DNA of 64,000 nucleotides from assembly GCA_035048495.1 (NCBI GenBank), contig CM068541.1:7881929-7945928 (forward strand). Direction: 5' to 3'. The stretch comes from Euptelea pleiosperma (taxonomy: Eukaryota; Streptophyta; Magnoliopsida; Ranunculales; Eupteleaceae). The position numbers and the translations under genes were made by a program. Positions 22,937 to 33,590 of the stretch are shown here, piece after piece. The notes under the pieces were generated by a model. The model saw only the letters and a program-made list of their open reading frames with translations. It ran no database searches and was not told the origin of the DNA. Every line of letters starts with the position of its first letter. Positions within the stretch are counted from its first letter, which is position 1.

Positions 22937-23789
22937 CTTTGACCTTCAAACGACAATTTGACCCTTTAAACAATGGAATTTGGCTTAAATCTCAAAAGCT
23001 AAAAAAAGTCTACTTTCAGTTCTATAGATCTCGTTGAGGACTTGAATATGCATATATGAACTCATCCAATTCGGAGTTATGGATTTTGAGGCCGATTGAC
23101 TTCTTTGCCTATCGATCTATGAACTGCTCCCGACCCGCTCTACATTAGATCTGGGCTAGAAATCAAACGAAAATAAGGAAATAATAAAGAAGGGAGATAG
23201 GTACCTTGTCACACTTAGCGTAGAGACGCAAGAGCTCGACAATGAAGCAGCCATCAAGGATCATCATCAGAACAAATTTCTTGCTATCAATTTCGATCAA
23301 AGATCTCTGAGTAGCACGCTCTAGTTTTAGCCTCCAATCCCTCCATGGCTGCAACAAAGCGCCCTATGGTAGCATCAGAAGTCCCTTTTTGATAGCGGGT
23401 TGAGCTCAAGAGACGCAATAGAAACCGCAATTTGTGGTCTTCCATGCCTTTAAGACGTTGACGTCGCAGTGAAAGGGACCAATAGAGACAAGCTTGGGAT
23501 CATAAGTACTTCCATGAATTTCTCGTAAGTTTCTAGGGACTCTGTAAATACACCATGATTTGCCAAAGATCTGACTAGGTGCTCTTTGGAGATGGTCTTT
23601 GATGGTGTTCACTGTTTCAGAGATGTTGTCGTCACTATAACATTCGTCTGGTTTCGGGCTGGGTCTTGTTTTTCCTGCGGTTCCGATCATTATACCACCT
23701 CTGATACCTTTCTTCATCCCTTGGAGATATCCAGGCCCTTGGAGAGTAGCAAAGAAAGACTGGGCGATAATGAGTTTTAGCCTTATCAA

Positions 23790-24255
23790 GAGTAAAACTT
23801 CTGTCACAATCAAATTACAAATCACACAATCACAGCCAATGAGTTCTCGGCACGTACACCTAAAAGCAAAAGCACATGGGAGCGTTGCAAAGCACTTGTG
23901 TACGTGCCGAGTACTCATTGGCTTGTGATTGTGTGATTTACAATTTCGTGTGATAGAAGTTTTTAAAGTTTGATGCAGGTACGGTCCATCAAACTTTTTC
24001 TCGGTACCACGTGAAGGATAGATAACGCTCAATAATGCTCGAATTCTTACCGTTAAAATCAACCCATGAAAATAACTTCAATAGAATCTCTTAGAAATCA
24101 CTAATCAGGCTGATTTTTGGTTTAGAGGTCCACTGAGGGACTGGCCAAACATCCATACGGTCAGCGTCCAGTAAGAGTATGCTACGTGGCCTGTGTTTTT
24201 CATTGTGACAGAAGCCATTTGTTAAAACGCTGTGATAGAACTAGAAGTTTTACTC
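23790..24255. mobile_element. Composite MULE-type MITE at the 5' end of DUF247 B
   Basis: It starts GAGTAAAACTTCTGTCACAA. An inner foldback closes at about 23963 (GTGTGATAGAAGTTTTTA) with arms GTTCTCGGCACGTAC and GTACGTGCCGAGTACTC. The right part (24060-24255) is the usual right half (CACTAATCAGGCTGATTTTT, CATCCATACGGTCAG) ending AGAAGTTTTACTC. It looks like one element inserted into another. The flanks do not form a duplication. Confidence 0.65.
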
Positions 24256-25394
24256 GAGTTTCTCTGTATAATTGGATAAGTGGAGACGGAGAAAAACTTT
24301 GCTATTAGCGCTGGATGGAAATTTTGATACGCCCTCAAAAGACTTTATCGCTGATTTCTAATCAAATACAAGTATTTTTTTTCATGGGCTTGGAACATAC
24401 CCGGGTCTTGTATATAATATAGCCAACGACGAAGAATAGCTGGAAGCAAATTGATTTTTTTGTGTTGGTCCACTAAGGAGTGGGCCAAACATTCATGGGG
24501 TCAGTGGGATCGCCGACCGCACGTGGCATTTAGGGGGTGTTACATGGAAAATTGCTATCCAATGCGGAAGACAAAAGTTTTCCTCCTGGAGATGGATTCC
24601 AGTTGTGATGTTGTACGAACTACAAATTGTGTTTCACGTTGCTAAAGCTCCAAAACGCAATGGACTTGTCACAAGGCCCACACAACGTCGTAGCTTAGCT
24701 ATTGGGAGTGATGAGATATAGAAGATTGAGAAAAAGGGGGTTTGTCGTGAATTATGTGATCTGTTTGGGCTAGATTTCTTTGGTGGAGGTATTTTTTGGC
24801 TTTTTGATGTAAAAGGAGTAAATTTGGTCATTTTGCAAGATTGTAGGATTAAGACTTTATCTTGACGATCCAACGGGTTGGATTTTGCCTAGGGTTAGCG
24901 TTCTCATTTAAAAGTAAAACCCCTCTAAGTAGAGTAGAGAGGAGTTGCTTTTTAATGGTAGTTCTGATTTTAGGCCGAGTTTGGTACGTTGGCAAATTAA
25001 CTTCACGGCTAAATATTCATGCGTCAAAATATTTCAAAGCGTTTGACAACAACTATATCATTTTCTCGTCAAAATATCCGCCTACCTAATTTTTATGGGG
25101 TTTAGATGGCGTAGGCAAATTTATTGAAAGTTATCTACCTATCATGGTCGTACTTGCCATAGTGAAGCAGTGCCATGTGCTCTTAAAAATGCTTTAACAC
25201 CGAGAACTATGTGTGGGACCCGCTCATTGAATACTTTGGTATTTGTTAAACTGAAAAGTTGTGATATCACCGAGATCAAGCTTTGTGCAAATGTTCATGA
25301 TCTGGACCATCCAATTAATTGATCAATCGCCTAACTAGCCTTATTTTTGGTATATATGTCCACTTAGGGATGGGGTACTAAACATCCATACAGT
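24256..25394. other. Spacer with MITE half-copies
   Basis: 24440-24540 is a right-half core copy (GGTCCACTAAGGAGTGGGCC, CATTCATGGGGTCAGTGGG) and 25320-25400 is another. 24960-25085 resembles part of the Harbinger-type element at 30078-30584 (GAGTTTGGTACGT, GGCTAAATATT). No gene is supported. Confidence 0.5.
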
Positions 25395-25705
25395 TAGTGG
25401 GCATAAAAAGATGTGTCACGTATCATATTGGTTGATATACGAGGGGTCCCAACATTTAGAGTGCAAGTGGATCCAAATAGGTGTGCCACATGTCTTTTTG
25501 TAGATATATGAGGGGCCGTGTCCCCCGACATTTGGAGTGCAAGTAGGCCTAAAAAGGTATTCCATATGTCATATTGGTAGATGGTCCGGACATTCAAATT
25601 GAGTGCAAGTGGGCCCAAAAAGGTGTGCCACAAGTCATAGATATAGGGAGGGTTACAACATTTGGAGTGCAAGTGGGCCCATATAGGTGTGCCACGTGTA
25701 GGCTT
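25395..25705. repeat. 64-76-bp degenerate tandem repeat, about 4.5 copies
   Basis: The anchor GTGCAAGT recurs at 25461, 25537, 25603 and 25667 (spacing 76, 66 and 64). Each unit carries an AAAAAGGTGTGCCACATGTC-like phrase and GAGGGG-CCAACATTTGGA. Confidence 0.8.
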
Positions 25706-25741
25706 CAAGGGACCGGTTCAACCGTCAGGTCAACCAGTTCA

Positions 25742-26119
25742 GAGTAAAACTTTGATGACAGGGCCATGTCATCAAGGCCGATGACAAGGCTCAATAGAGC
25801 CCGTGGAATACTCTTAGAGGTCTCTGACCGTATGGATGTTTTTCCAATACCTAGGTGGACATACAAACCAAAAATCCGCTTGAATAGTGATTTCAAACCT
25901 TTGGATCTTTGTATATCAAAAAATGATCAATAATGCTCAAATTGTCACGGTTAAAATCAATCCATGAAAATGATTCCAATCGACCAACTAGAAATCACTA
26001 ATCGGGCTGATTTTTGGTTTGTAGGTCCAGCTAGGGATTGGCCAAATATCCATACGGCCAGAGACCTCTAAGAATGTGTCAAGTGGCTCAAATTGCGCCC
26101 TGTCATCAAAGTTTTATTC
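25742..26119. mobile_element. MULE-type MITE, GAGTAAAACTTT termini
   Basis: A 378-bp foldback starting GAGTAAAACTTTGATGACAG, with the inverse on the right (CTGTCATCAAAGTTTTATTC). The flanks ACCAGTTCA and ACCAGTGCA match at 8 of 9, a 9-bp duplication. The inside holds GACCGTATGGATGTTTTTCC and its inverse and the CACTAATCGGGCTGATTTTT core. Confidence 0.9.
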
Positions 26120-27767
26120 ACCAGTGCAATAACAAAAGAAAAAAAGTTGATATGCATCCAATTAAACCTGTACACACAAGGGAGATCCCTGGGTCCCACA
26201 GTTACCATCAAATATCCACGTGCAAAAACAGAAGTGTGTGTACCACTATGCACCCCTTGATTGTAAAAAGAAAGAGTGTGTGGTGTGTGTGATGACAAAC
26301 TAATATATATTGATAATTCAAATGGATTCTTACATCAAGCCTAATTAAGAAATTAATACAAAACAGAGATTACAAGAGTCATATTATGAAAAGACAATTA
26401 ATTTTAATCTATCACAACTTCATCTAAAATATTTCTAATCTAATTGACTATGTGATGAGGTACACCAAATAACGATACAGTGTATCTCATGCACCTTATT
26501 TCATGATGATTTTGCTCTCATCCACCTTATTACCATGATTTTCTCCAATAGATCGAGAGAGCTAATTAAGATGGAGGATGGATATAAGAGAAGATGGAAA
26601 ATATGGTCTGACCAATAGTGCATAAAAAATTTTAATCAAGAAGGAGACCATGATGAGGCAGATCTTTTTAGCATAACCCTTTTTTTCTGCCTGTATCGAT
26701 CTCTTATATCTATAAATAAGATTTAATCAAGTAGAACTGCCAAATTGCCTTGCCAAGCAATTGGAACTACTCAGTCGAGCTGTCAGATCTCCTGGCCAAG
26801 TTGCCATGCTGTTTAGTCGAATTGCCAGATAGACTAGCTGAATTGCAGAACTACCATCTTGCTAGATGATGGAGGTTTAACATTTTGATGACAAGTGGCG
26901 ATATTGACAGAATACTTCAAAGGAGAAGCTAAATTAAAAAACAACACAATCATTGCATTTTAAGCCAGACAATTACAAGACATAAATTCAAATATACAAA
27001 CCTCTCAATCGTAGAGGTGTAAAATAAAATGTTCAAATACACATTCAAATTTACATTAGGAATTTAGGATGAACACGGGCTTCAAACTCAGTGTAACTTT
27101 CAGTGTTTTCTTCTTCTTATCTAGCTCTTCAATCACCATCTTGATTTTTGACATGTCATTCTATTAATTAATATTGAATTTATCATAAATAAACAGAACT
27201 TTTGTTATAGAACAAAATGATGCAGCTTTTCATGAACAAATTGAGAAAGATGGCAAAAACCCTCAATGATGTTTTTCTTGGATGTTAAGTCGTTATACTC
27301 GTCTTCCGCTTTCTCGAACATTGCCGGCCATAACTATCTTGTTGCCCCTCTTCTCAAGGCTTCATAAAATTCAAAAGAAAAAAGAATGAAAAATCAAATT
27401 ATTAGATATGCATGTTCATTTCCTTTCAGTTTTTACAAAAGATAATGTTAATACCTTGATTAATCAGACAAGTTCAATAATTAAGAGCAGAATGGACGGA
27501 AAATTTGTCCTAGAAAAAGCATAAAATGAAAGCAAATCAAATCAAATCACATCACATGATACAGTGGAAACATTAGATTCCATTCATTAATGTTTGCTGT
27601 TGAATTCTTCCTGCTAACAAAGAGGCGTGCAAGAAATCACTCCATGTCTGGTATCACCACTGGTCTTTCATCAACAACATTTCTTTCAATGTATAAAATT
27701 TCAGTTGAAATACGCTATGCTACAGCTACTTCTCCATCCAAACTAATGTTCATGATTATAACCTGTA
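26120..27767. other. no recognisable gene
   Basis: AT-rich. 26290-26560 is a second version of the sequence at 28350-28550 (shared AACTAATATATTGATAATTCAA and TTACATCAAGC), which shows duplication of the 3' flank of copy C. This flank copy is not attached to any coding remnant. Confidence 0.45.
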
Positions 27768-27902
27768 GGATTATAATGCTAAATAACTTTCAGACTTTGG
27801 GCTTGCAAAGGATGGACCTAAGGGAGACCAGACCCATGTTTCAACACGAGTGGCGCGACGGGTACTTATGGATAAGAAGCTCCAGAGTATGTAATGACCG
27901 GT
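27768..27902 (+). pseudogene. Receptor-like cytoplasmic kinase exon relic
   Basis: Reading from 27770 gives DYNAK, a stop, [20 protein letters not shown] and RV. Then comes a frame change to TGTYG, a stop, EAPEYVMTG. This is the DFG-to-APE activation segment of subfamily VII receptor-like cytoplasmic kinases (PBL type). It ends at a GTGAGT donor, where RLCK genes commonly have an intron. Two stops and one frameshift within 45 codons mean it is dead. No other kinase exon is visible nearby, so this is a stray fragment rather than a whole pseudogene. Confidence 0.8.
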
Positions 27903-28554
27903 GAGTCTGCTAAACAGACCATTGCCTGCTAAATATATCAACAACATTTTTTTTTTTTGTCTTTTTGAACCACTAAAATGTCTAGCACTGCATTTTGTAC
28001 ATTTAGAGGATATAGGAACATCAAGAGCTAGCCAACGGGCAACCAGCGGAGTCGGCAAGTGGGGGTTGGTACGTAGCTAGACAAATTAAACTCAACGTAC
28101 GTACCAAGAAGAAAATTAGGCAAGCCCATTCCAGATTCAACTGAATTCTTTCTTCTCCAACAGTAAAAAAAAATAACCCTTGACAATGCCCAAAATGCCA
28201 TGCCCTCTCTTGGACTAGTTGGTTTCAAGTTTATGCCCAAACCTAAGATGAAGGACCCCATTACATCAAAATCATACAATAAGAAAATAAAAGTATTTCA
28301 TGAAACCTTTGTGTTACTCATGGCTTGTAAAAAAGAAAGAGAGTGCGTGATCGATGATAAACTAATATATTGATAATTCAAATTGGATGCTTACATCAAG
28401 CGCTTAGTCAAGGATACAAATAGAGATTACGAGAGTCCTATATTATGAGAAGACAACTAATCTTAATCTATAAGTGTATCACATGGAACTTATTTCGATG
28501 ATTTTCTCTCCTCCATATTATATTAATTACAATGATTTTCTTAAATTGAGAGAG
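27903..28554. other. 3' flank of DUF247 C
   Basis: Non-coding. T tract near 27948-27959. 28350-28550 has a diverged copy at 26290-26560. Confidence 0.45.
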
Positions 28555-31502
28555 CTAATTAGATGGAGGATTGACATAAGACAAGATGGAAAAGACGGTC
28601 TGAGCAATAGTAAGGAAGATGAGGAGAATGGCAGCAAGAAGGGAGGACAATGTCCATGGATTACTACAATACTCATGCTTAAACTTTGCCATCCACGTAT
28701 GCCAATGGGTGCCAGAATATTGTTTGATGCCCTCCAATTGTTCAAATAAGTAGCAATTGCCGACATCGTAGAAAACCTCCTTGCCGAGCTTATTGAAAAG
28801 ATTGGCCACTTCTTCATCACTACCCAATCCATGATTAATAATCTCACTATAATGGAGAAGCTCAACATCCTTTGAGGAATTCACAAGATTATCAAAGAAT
28901 GAGACGTAGTCTGTGAAATAAGGTTTAACAGCTCGGTTGCATTGTTCATAAGCAAGAAAATTTAGGAAGACGGAACCTGTGCGATCCTCGATGAATAGAG
29001 GAGGGATTTTTAAGACCCCTCGCTCGAATTTTATGTCTAGGAAGTCATGGTCCTCGCTCTTCTTAAACGCAACTCCTCTCTCTTCGAGTTCTGTGGCACA
29101 ATAGATGAATCGCCTCTCAGCATCTTGTCGCGTGTTCTCAGTTTGTGACGTGGACTCACTTGAAGATCCAGGGTCAACTTGCCCCTTGCACATTTTGTCT
29201 TCGAATTGTGTGTTCTCAGTTTGTGACGTGGACTCACTTGAAGATCCAGGGCCAACTTGCCCCTTGCACACTTTCTCTTCGAAAGAGAGGAAGCTAGAGC
29301 GAAATAGCTCGAGCAAATGATAATGTTCCCTGTCAACTTTGGGCTTTTTCTCAAGCAAAGGATCATGTTCTTCCTTTTTCTTTCCGATTGGTAAAGAGAA
29401 TTTTATTAAAGAACTTGGAGGCTGCAGAGAATGCCTACCAAGGCAAGGAAAAAGAGGACGATGTTCTTCCACGTCTTTGCATTTCTCCTCTAGCATCAAC
29501 AAAAAGGTTTTACAGAAAAAGGATTTGTATGTCAAGAAGTGTTGATACCGATGCAAAAAATCATTTCTAGAAAACTTATTCAGGATAACCATACAAATCC
29601 TTACTGGGCATTAGAGGATCAAAGAACTTGAGGGTGAGCTCTGTGAGAGAGGCTTCTTTTGTTGTTGTCATCTCAAATATCTCTTCGAGAACAAATAAGG
29701 GAAGTTGGTTCTCGAGCATGAGCAAGTCCAGCTGAAGAATGGGCAACATCCAACGTGTTGTGAAGATGGGATCGTCAGCATTTTTCTGCCGGATATCAAT
29801 TTAAAAAAAATACATCAGCTAAAGGCAATAAATAAATTTGTAAGATATCTATTGTGATTATCCCAGATAAATATCGACAGTTGTGCTCGTCGTGACCCAA
29901 TCTATAGCACTTGTGCTTGAGTGGTGCTCAAACAATACCCTCGTGCATAAAAAAGGTTTCTTCGAGGACATCATGTGGCAGATTTTTTTAGAATAAAAAG
30001 TTGAACTAAGCATTTTTTGGCTTTTGATCTCACATCTTTCCCTCCTTTTTCTTCTTCTATCTCTTATTCTTCTCTAAGGGTCTGTTTGGTACGTGAGAAA
30101 AAATGTTCCGACAGTGAATATTTAGTCAGGCGAATATTATCTTGGCTAAATATTTGCTCATATCAATATTTAACAATGTTTGGTACGTGTATGAGCAAGC
30201 TCACTTCAGCTTACTTCATTTTCAATTTTGAATGGGTCCCACATATCGAAGTAAGTCAAAAATAGGTTGGGCGAGTGTGCGAACCACATATTATGTCAAA
30301 GGATAAAAAAATTTTATTTTTATCTTTTTTATATATTAAAAAACTAATTTTTATTGAAAATAGTGATTTTCCGGCGAGAAAACAAAATTTTCTCACCAAG
30401 GCATAATTGGCGTGAAAATATTTACACGGGGGGAGGTGATCAAATGTTTTCCCACCTCGGAGGGCAAATATGTGGGCCCGACTAAATATTCGCCGAGGGC
30501 AAGTGGCTGCCAAATGCACCCTGGCGAATATTAGCACGCGCAAATATTTTATTTTCCCACTGCAGTGCGTTACCAAACAAGCCCTAATATTCAACAAATT
30601 TTTCTTGTCATTGAAAATTTTGTAACTTGCAGAGTAGAGTCGAGCTTTATTTCTGCCTACCATCTTTCTTGATGGAAAAGATGAACGAGATTATCAACCT
30701 AGATTAATTATAAATCGCTCAAAACCAAAATAAAATGATAACAAGAATTAAAGAAAATGGGTACCTGCAGCTTAGCAGCATAGAGGAGCAAGAGCATGAC
30801 AATGAAGCAGCCATCGAGGATCATCATCCAAACAAATTCACTGCTCTTAATTAAATCAAACTTCTCCGAGTAGCAAGCTCTAGCTTTAGCCTCCAATTTC
30901 TTCATGGCTGCACGTAGAGGTCCTAGCCTCTCTATTCGAGCATCCAAATCTCTTCGATCTGATGGTCCATATGGTTGGTCTAGCTCCATTAGCCTCTCTG
31001 TGGTGCCATTTTGATTGGGAGATGAGCTCAGCAGACGGAATAGAAACCGCAATTTGTGTTTTTCCATTTCTTCAAAACGACAGTGGTTGTAATATTGGAA
31101 AGGACCAATAGCGACAAGCTTGGGATCATAAGCATTTTTATCAACTTCCCGCATGTTTCTAGGGACTCTATAGATATAACATTTCGCAGAGTTCGGATCA
31201 TTGGCAGAGTTAGGATCATAAGTACGAAAAGGTTCTCTTCCTTGGAGATCATCATTTCCCTTCTCCAACATAAGTGGTGCCCAACGTCGACTAATACGAT
31301 GCCCTACGTTTTCTCCTGACAAATCGACATCGCTTGAACCATGCCGTGGACTCTCCGCGCTGTTTGGTGCAGAACCAACCAACAAGTTTTCTTCTTTTAT
31401 GGTATTGCCTTCGATGACGAGCCGTATTTCAGAGTTGTCATTAACACGACGTTCGTCTGGTCTTGGACTCTTCGCACTGTTTTCTTTCGAACCAACCTCC
31501 AT
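28555..31502 (-). CDS. DUF247 family protein, copy C (three exons)
   Basis: Exons 30765-31502, 29605-29785 and 28555-29489 join to a 617-residue product. Exon 1 ends CTGCAG|GTACC, exon 2 starts after TTCTG and reads DDPIFTTRWMLPILQLDLLM. A 115-bp second intron (29490-29604; CCCA|GTAAGG to GATGCTAG|AGGAG) restores MP-KEKC, matching MPREKC of copy A. Without this splice the frame stops at once, so the intron is needed. The protein has YDPKLVAIGPF and EMEKHKLRFLFRLLSS in exon 1 and the C-terminal membrane segment (SSLLAAILLIFLTIAQTV). Unlike copy A it has a long acidic N-terminal region and a 26-residue segment (CKGQV, PGSSSESTSQTENT) present twice. The start at 31502 is inferred: the upstream part of the open frame runs into MITE sequence. 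Function unknown. Confidence 0.85.
29132..29287 (-). repeat. 78-bp in-frame tandem duplication in DUF247 C
   Basis: Copies 29132-29209 and 29210-29287 are nearly identical and encode two 26-residue blocks rich in Ser, Thr, Glu and Gln. The relic E has one copy, so the duplication arose after the C/E split or was lost in E. Confidence 0.93.
29519..29602. repeat. Inverted repeat filling intron 2 of DUF247 C
   Basis: The 13-mer AAGGATTTGTATG at 29519-29531 is exactly inverted at 29590-29602 (CATACAAATCCTT). The right arm lies two bases inside the splice donor. Confidence 0.9.
30078..30584. mobile_element. Harbinger-type MITE, TAA target, in intron 1 of DUF247 C
   Basis: Left GGGTCTGTTTGGTACG, right inverse GTTACCAAACAAGCCC, with TAA on both sides (30075-30077 and 30585-30587). 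The 507-bp body has several GGCGAATATT and AAATATT repeats. No transposase. Confidence 0.85.
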
Positions 31503-32097
31503 CGCTTGGAGAGAAGCAAAGAAGACAAGTAAAATAAAAGAGTGTCTCCTTTGTATGGGATACGATGCCTGAAAATTTGAAACAAGCTCAGGAGTCTTAT
31601 AAAGCCATTTCCAAGCTACAGCGTCTATGGTAATTGGTATTAACCATTTTATTTTTAGTATTAAAACCAATCGCTAAAAGCCATCAAACAAGTTTACTTT
31701 TTGTATGAATGTCTACAAAGGGGTGAGCTAAACCAAGTTTTAAAAGGGGCCATTATAATGGTATAACATACTGGGGGCGTTACCGTTTTTTCCGTTAACG
31801 AATTGTAATGGACAGGGGCAAAATGGTAAAATAATGGAAATAACGGAAAAAAAAAAAAAAAAAGGCACTGAAATTCAAATTTTAAAATAATGGAAAAAAA
31901 CAGAAAAATAACGGTCTTTTTTCACAAATTTTTCAGAGAATAATTTTGAAGTCCCCCGGGTCAGCAAATATTTTGTCCAAAAAGTACACGAGGTCTACCT
32001 TGTTACATCACGACCCTTCTTTTAAATCATTTCTTTATCTCTAGTGTTCACACTTCACATTATTTTATTTTATTTTTTTGGGAAAGGATGTAACAAG
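31503..32097. other. Upstream of DUF247 C: leader-like segment and MITE pieces
   Basis: 31503-31568 resembles the same region of copy A, starting after an acceptor-like TTTTCAG. 31640-31735 is a right-half core MITE remnant. 31735-31930 is one arm of the family at 63355-63692 (AAGTTTTAAAAGGGGCCATTA, CCGTTAACG). 31990-32020 is a terminus of the GATGTAACAAGG family. Confidence 0.55.
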
Positions 32098-32440
32098 TTA
32101 TAGATGAAACTCTCGGTTTTGTTACTCCCCACTCCCATCTGGGCCCACTGACCCCATGGATGTTCAGCCCATCCCTTTGTGGATGTACACACCAAAAATC
32201 ACCCTAATTGGTAATCTATAGCCATTAGATTTTAGTACTTGTTAAGTCACGATTCGAGCCATTGGATTCAACCATTATTTTTTAGTACTAAAATAAAGCC
32301 AAAAAAATCATCAAACAAGCTGATTTTTGGTATGAGAGTCTACCAAGGGGTGCGCTAAACATCCATGCGATCAGTAAGGCCAGATGGCAGTGATGAGTAT
32401 CAAAAACCGTGCCAAAAGTTTCAGGTACACCTTGTTACAT
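32098..32440. mobile_element. MITE of the GATGTAACAAGG family
   Basis: Left GATGTAACAAGTTATAGATG and right inverse GGTACACCTTGTTACAT. Core TGGGCCCACTGACCCCATGG and ATCACCCTAATTGGTAATC with an inverse arm. Confidence 0.75.
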
Positions 32441-32580
32441 TCGACCCTTTTTATTTTATTTTCTAAAACATGTTGCACGTTGCTTTAGTTGTCTTTCAAT
32501 TTTCTTGTGACTAGGGGCTGTCTGTTTTGTTCGTGATCATTAATTTTCTTGTGACTAGTGGGAGAGAATTTTTGAAGCGC

Positions 32581-32696
32581 CGATCATGCGCCAATGATAT
32601 TACGCTTGGACCTGGTACACCTTAACGCGCTTTAAAAAAAGTAACCATGGGTTAACGCATGGGTGTACCAGGGGCAATATCATTGGAGCATGATCG
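32581..32696. mobile_element. 116-bp hairpin element at the DUF247 relic break
   Basis: Left CGATCATGCGCCAATGATATT and right inverse AATATCATTGGAGCATGATCG, with inner arms CCTGGTACACC and GGTGTACCAGG. The element ends exactly where DUF247 similarity of relic E begins. Confidence 0.8.
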
Positions 32697-33590
32697 CAGT
32701 TTGTGACGTGGACTCACTTGAAGATCTAGGGCCAACTTTCCCCTTGCACATTTTGTCCCCGAAAGAGAGGAAGCTAGAGCGAAATAACTCAGCAAATAAT
32801 GGTGTTCCTTGTAAACTTTGGCCTTTTTCTCAAGCAACGGGTCATGCTCTTCCTGTCTTTTTTTCATAGGCTGAAGCAAAGGATCATGTTTTTTCTCTCT
32901 TTTTTTTTAATAGGCTCAAGCAAGGGATCATGTTCTTCCTCTCTTTTTCTGATAGGTAAACAGAATTTTATTAAAGAGCTTGGAAGGTGAGGAGGCTACC
33001 AAGGCAAGCAAGAAGAGGACGATACTCTTCCACGTCTTTGCACTTCTCCTCTAGCATCAACAAAAAGTTTTACAGAAAAATGATTTGTATGTCAAGAAGT
33101 ACTGTTGATACAGAAAAAAGTTTTATAACATTTATCTGCAAAAATCATTTCTAGAATAATTTATTCTGGGTAACCATACAGAGCCTTACTGGGCATTAGA
33201 GGATCCAAGAAGTTGAGGAAGCGAGCTCTGTAAGATTGGCTTCTTTTGTGTTTGTCATCTCAAATATCTTTTGGAGAACACAAAAGGGAAGCTGGTTCTT
33301 GAACATGAGCTATTCCAGCTAAAGAAAGGACAACATCCAACGTGTTGTGAAGATCAGAGCATCATCATTTTCCTACTAGATATCAATTAAATAAAATGCA
33401 TCATCTAATGGAGATAAATAAATTTGTAAGATAAGCATTGTAATTGTCCCAGAAAAATCCACACTAGAATAGCCCTACTTTTGCAACACAAGTTGTATAC
33501 ATTCTCATTGAACAGACCGTCCAATAGATGGATATACCTTTGAACTTCGAAGAAAGCAAGCTGATTGGAATTAATTCCATGATGTTCTAA
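32697..33590 (-). pseudogene. DUF247 relic E (partial duplicate of copy C)
   Basis: Matches, in order on the minus strand, part of intron 1 (to ~33590), exon 2 (33190-33375), the short intron 2 and the beginning of exon 3, then stops abruptly at 32697. The exon 2 piece has in-frame stops (LSFL then stop, LE then stop) and a frameshift. Its intron 2 still shows CATACAGAGCCTTACTGGGC and GATTTGTATG, a decayed version of the inverted repeat in copy C. The exon 3 piece has a ~35-bp phrase (CTCAAGCAAGGGATCATG) in three tandem copies where copy C has one. It lacks exon 1 and the C-terminal half. Confidence 0.85.

Larger units (their letters stand above)
19985..23717 (-). pseudogene. DUF247 copy B, frameshifted
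   Basis: Exon 2 (19985-20905) is fully open, 306 codons, ending in the usual membrane segment (SPWTFASFLAAVVLLFLTAV). Exon 1 (23205-23717) keeps the right splice donor (AAG|GTACC), the start ATG aligned with copy A, and family motifs (CIYRVP, YDPKLVSIGPFHC). Compared with A it has a one-base loss after that motif (near 23456) and a one-base gain near 23300. Between them the frame runs into stops, so no full-length product is possible. The 2299-bp intron contains three MITEs. If the two indels were assembly errors the gene would be intact. I judge decay more likely, because the 5' flank is also broken by a MITE-like insertion at about 23790. Confidence 0.8.

Noticed and set aside
23406..24062. 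218-codon frame taken as the start of DUF247 B
   Set aside because: Its first 115 codons are MITE sequence and upstream flank. The aligned start is 23717 and its end is out of frame.
27590..27904. 104-codon plus-strand frame as a gene
   Set aside because: It reads the kinase relic in the wrong frame. The right frame has stops and a frameshift.
31503..31670. Upstream ATG at 31670 for DUF247 C
   Set aside because: The first codons come from a MITE arm that also occurs elsewhere in the window, so it is unlikely to be native coding sequence.
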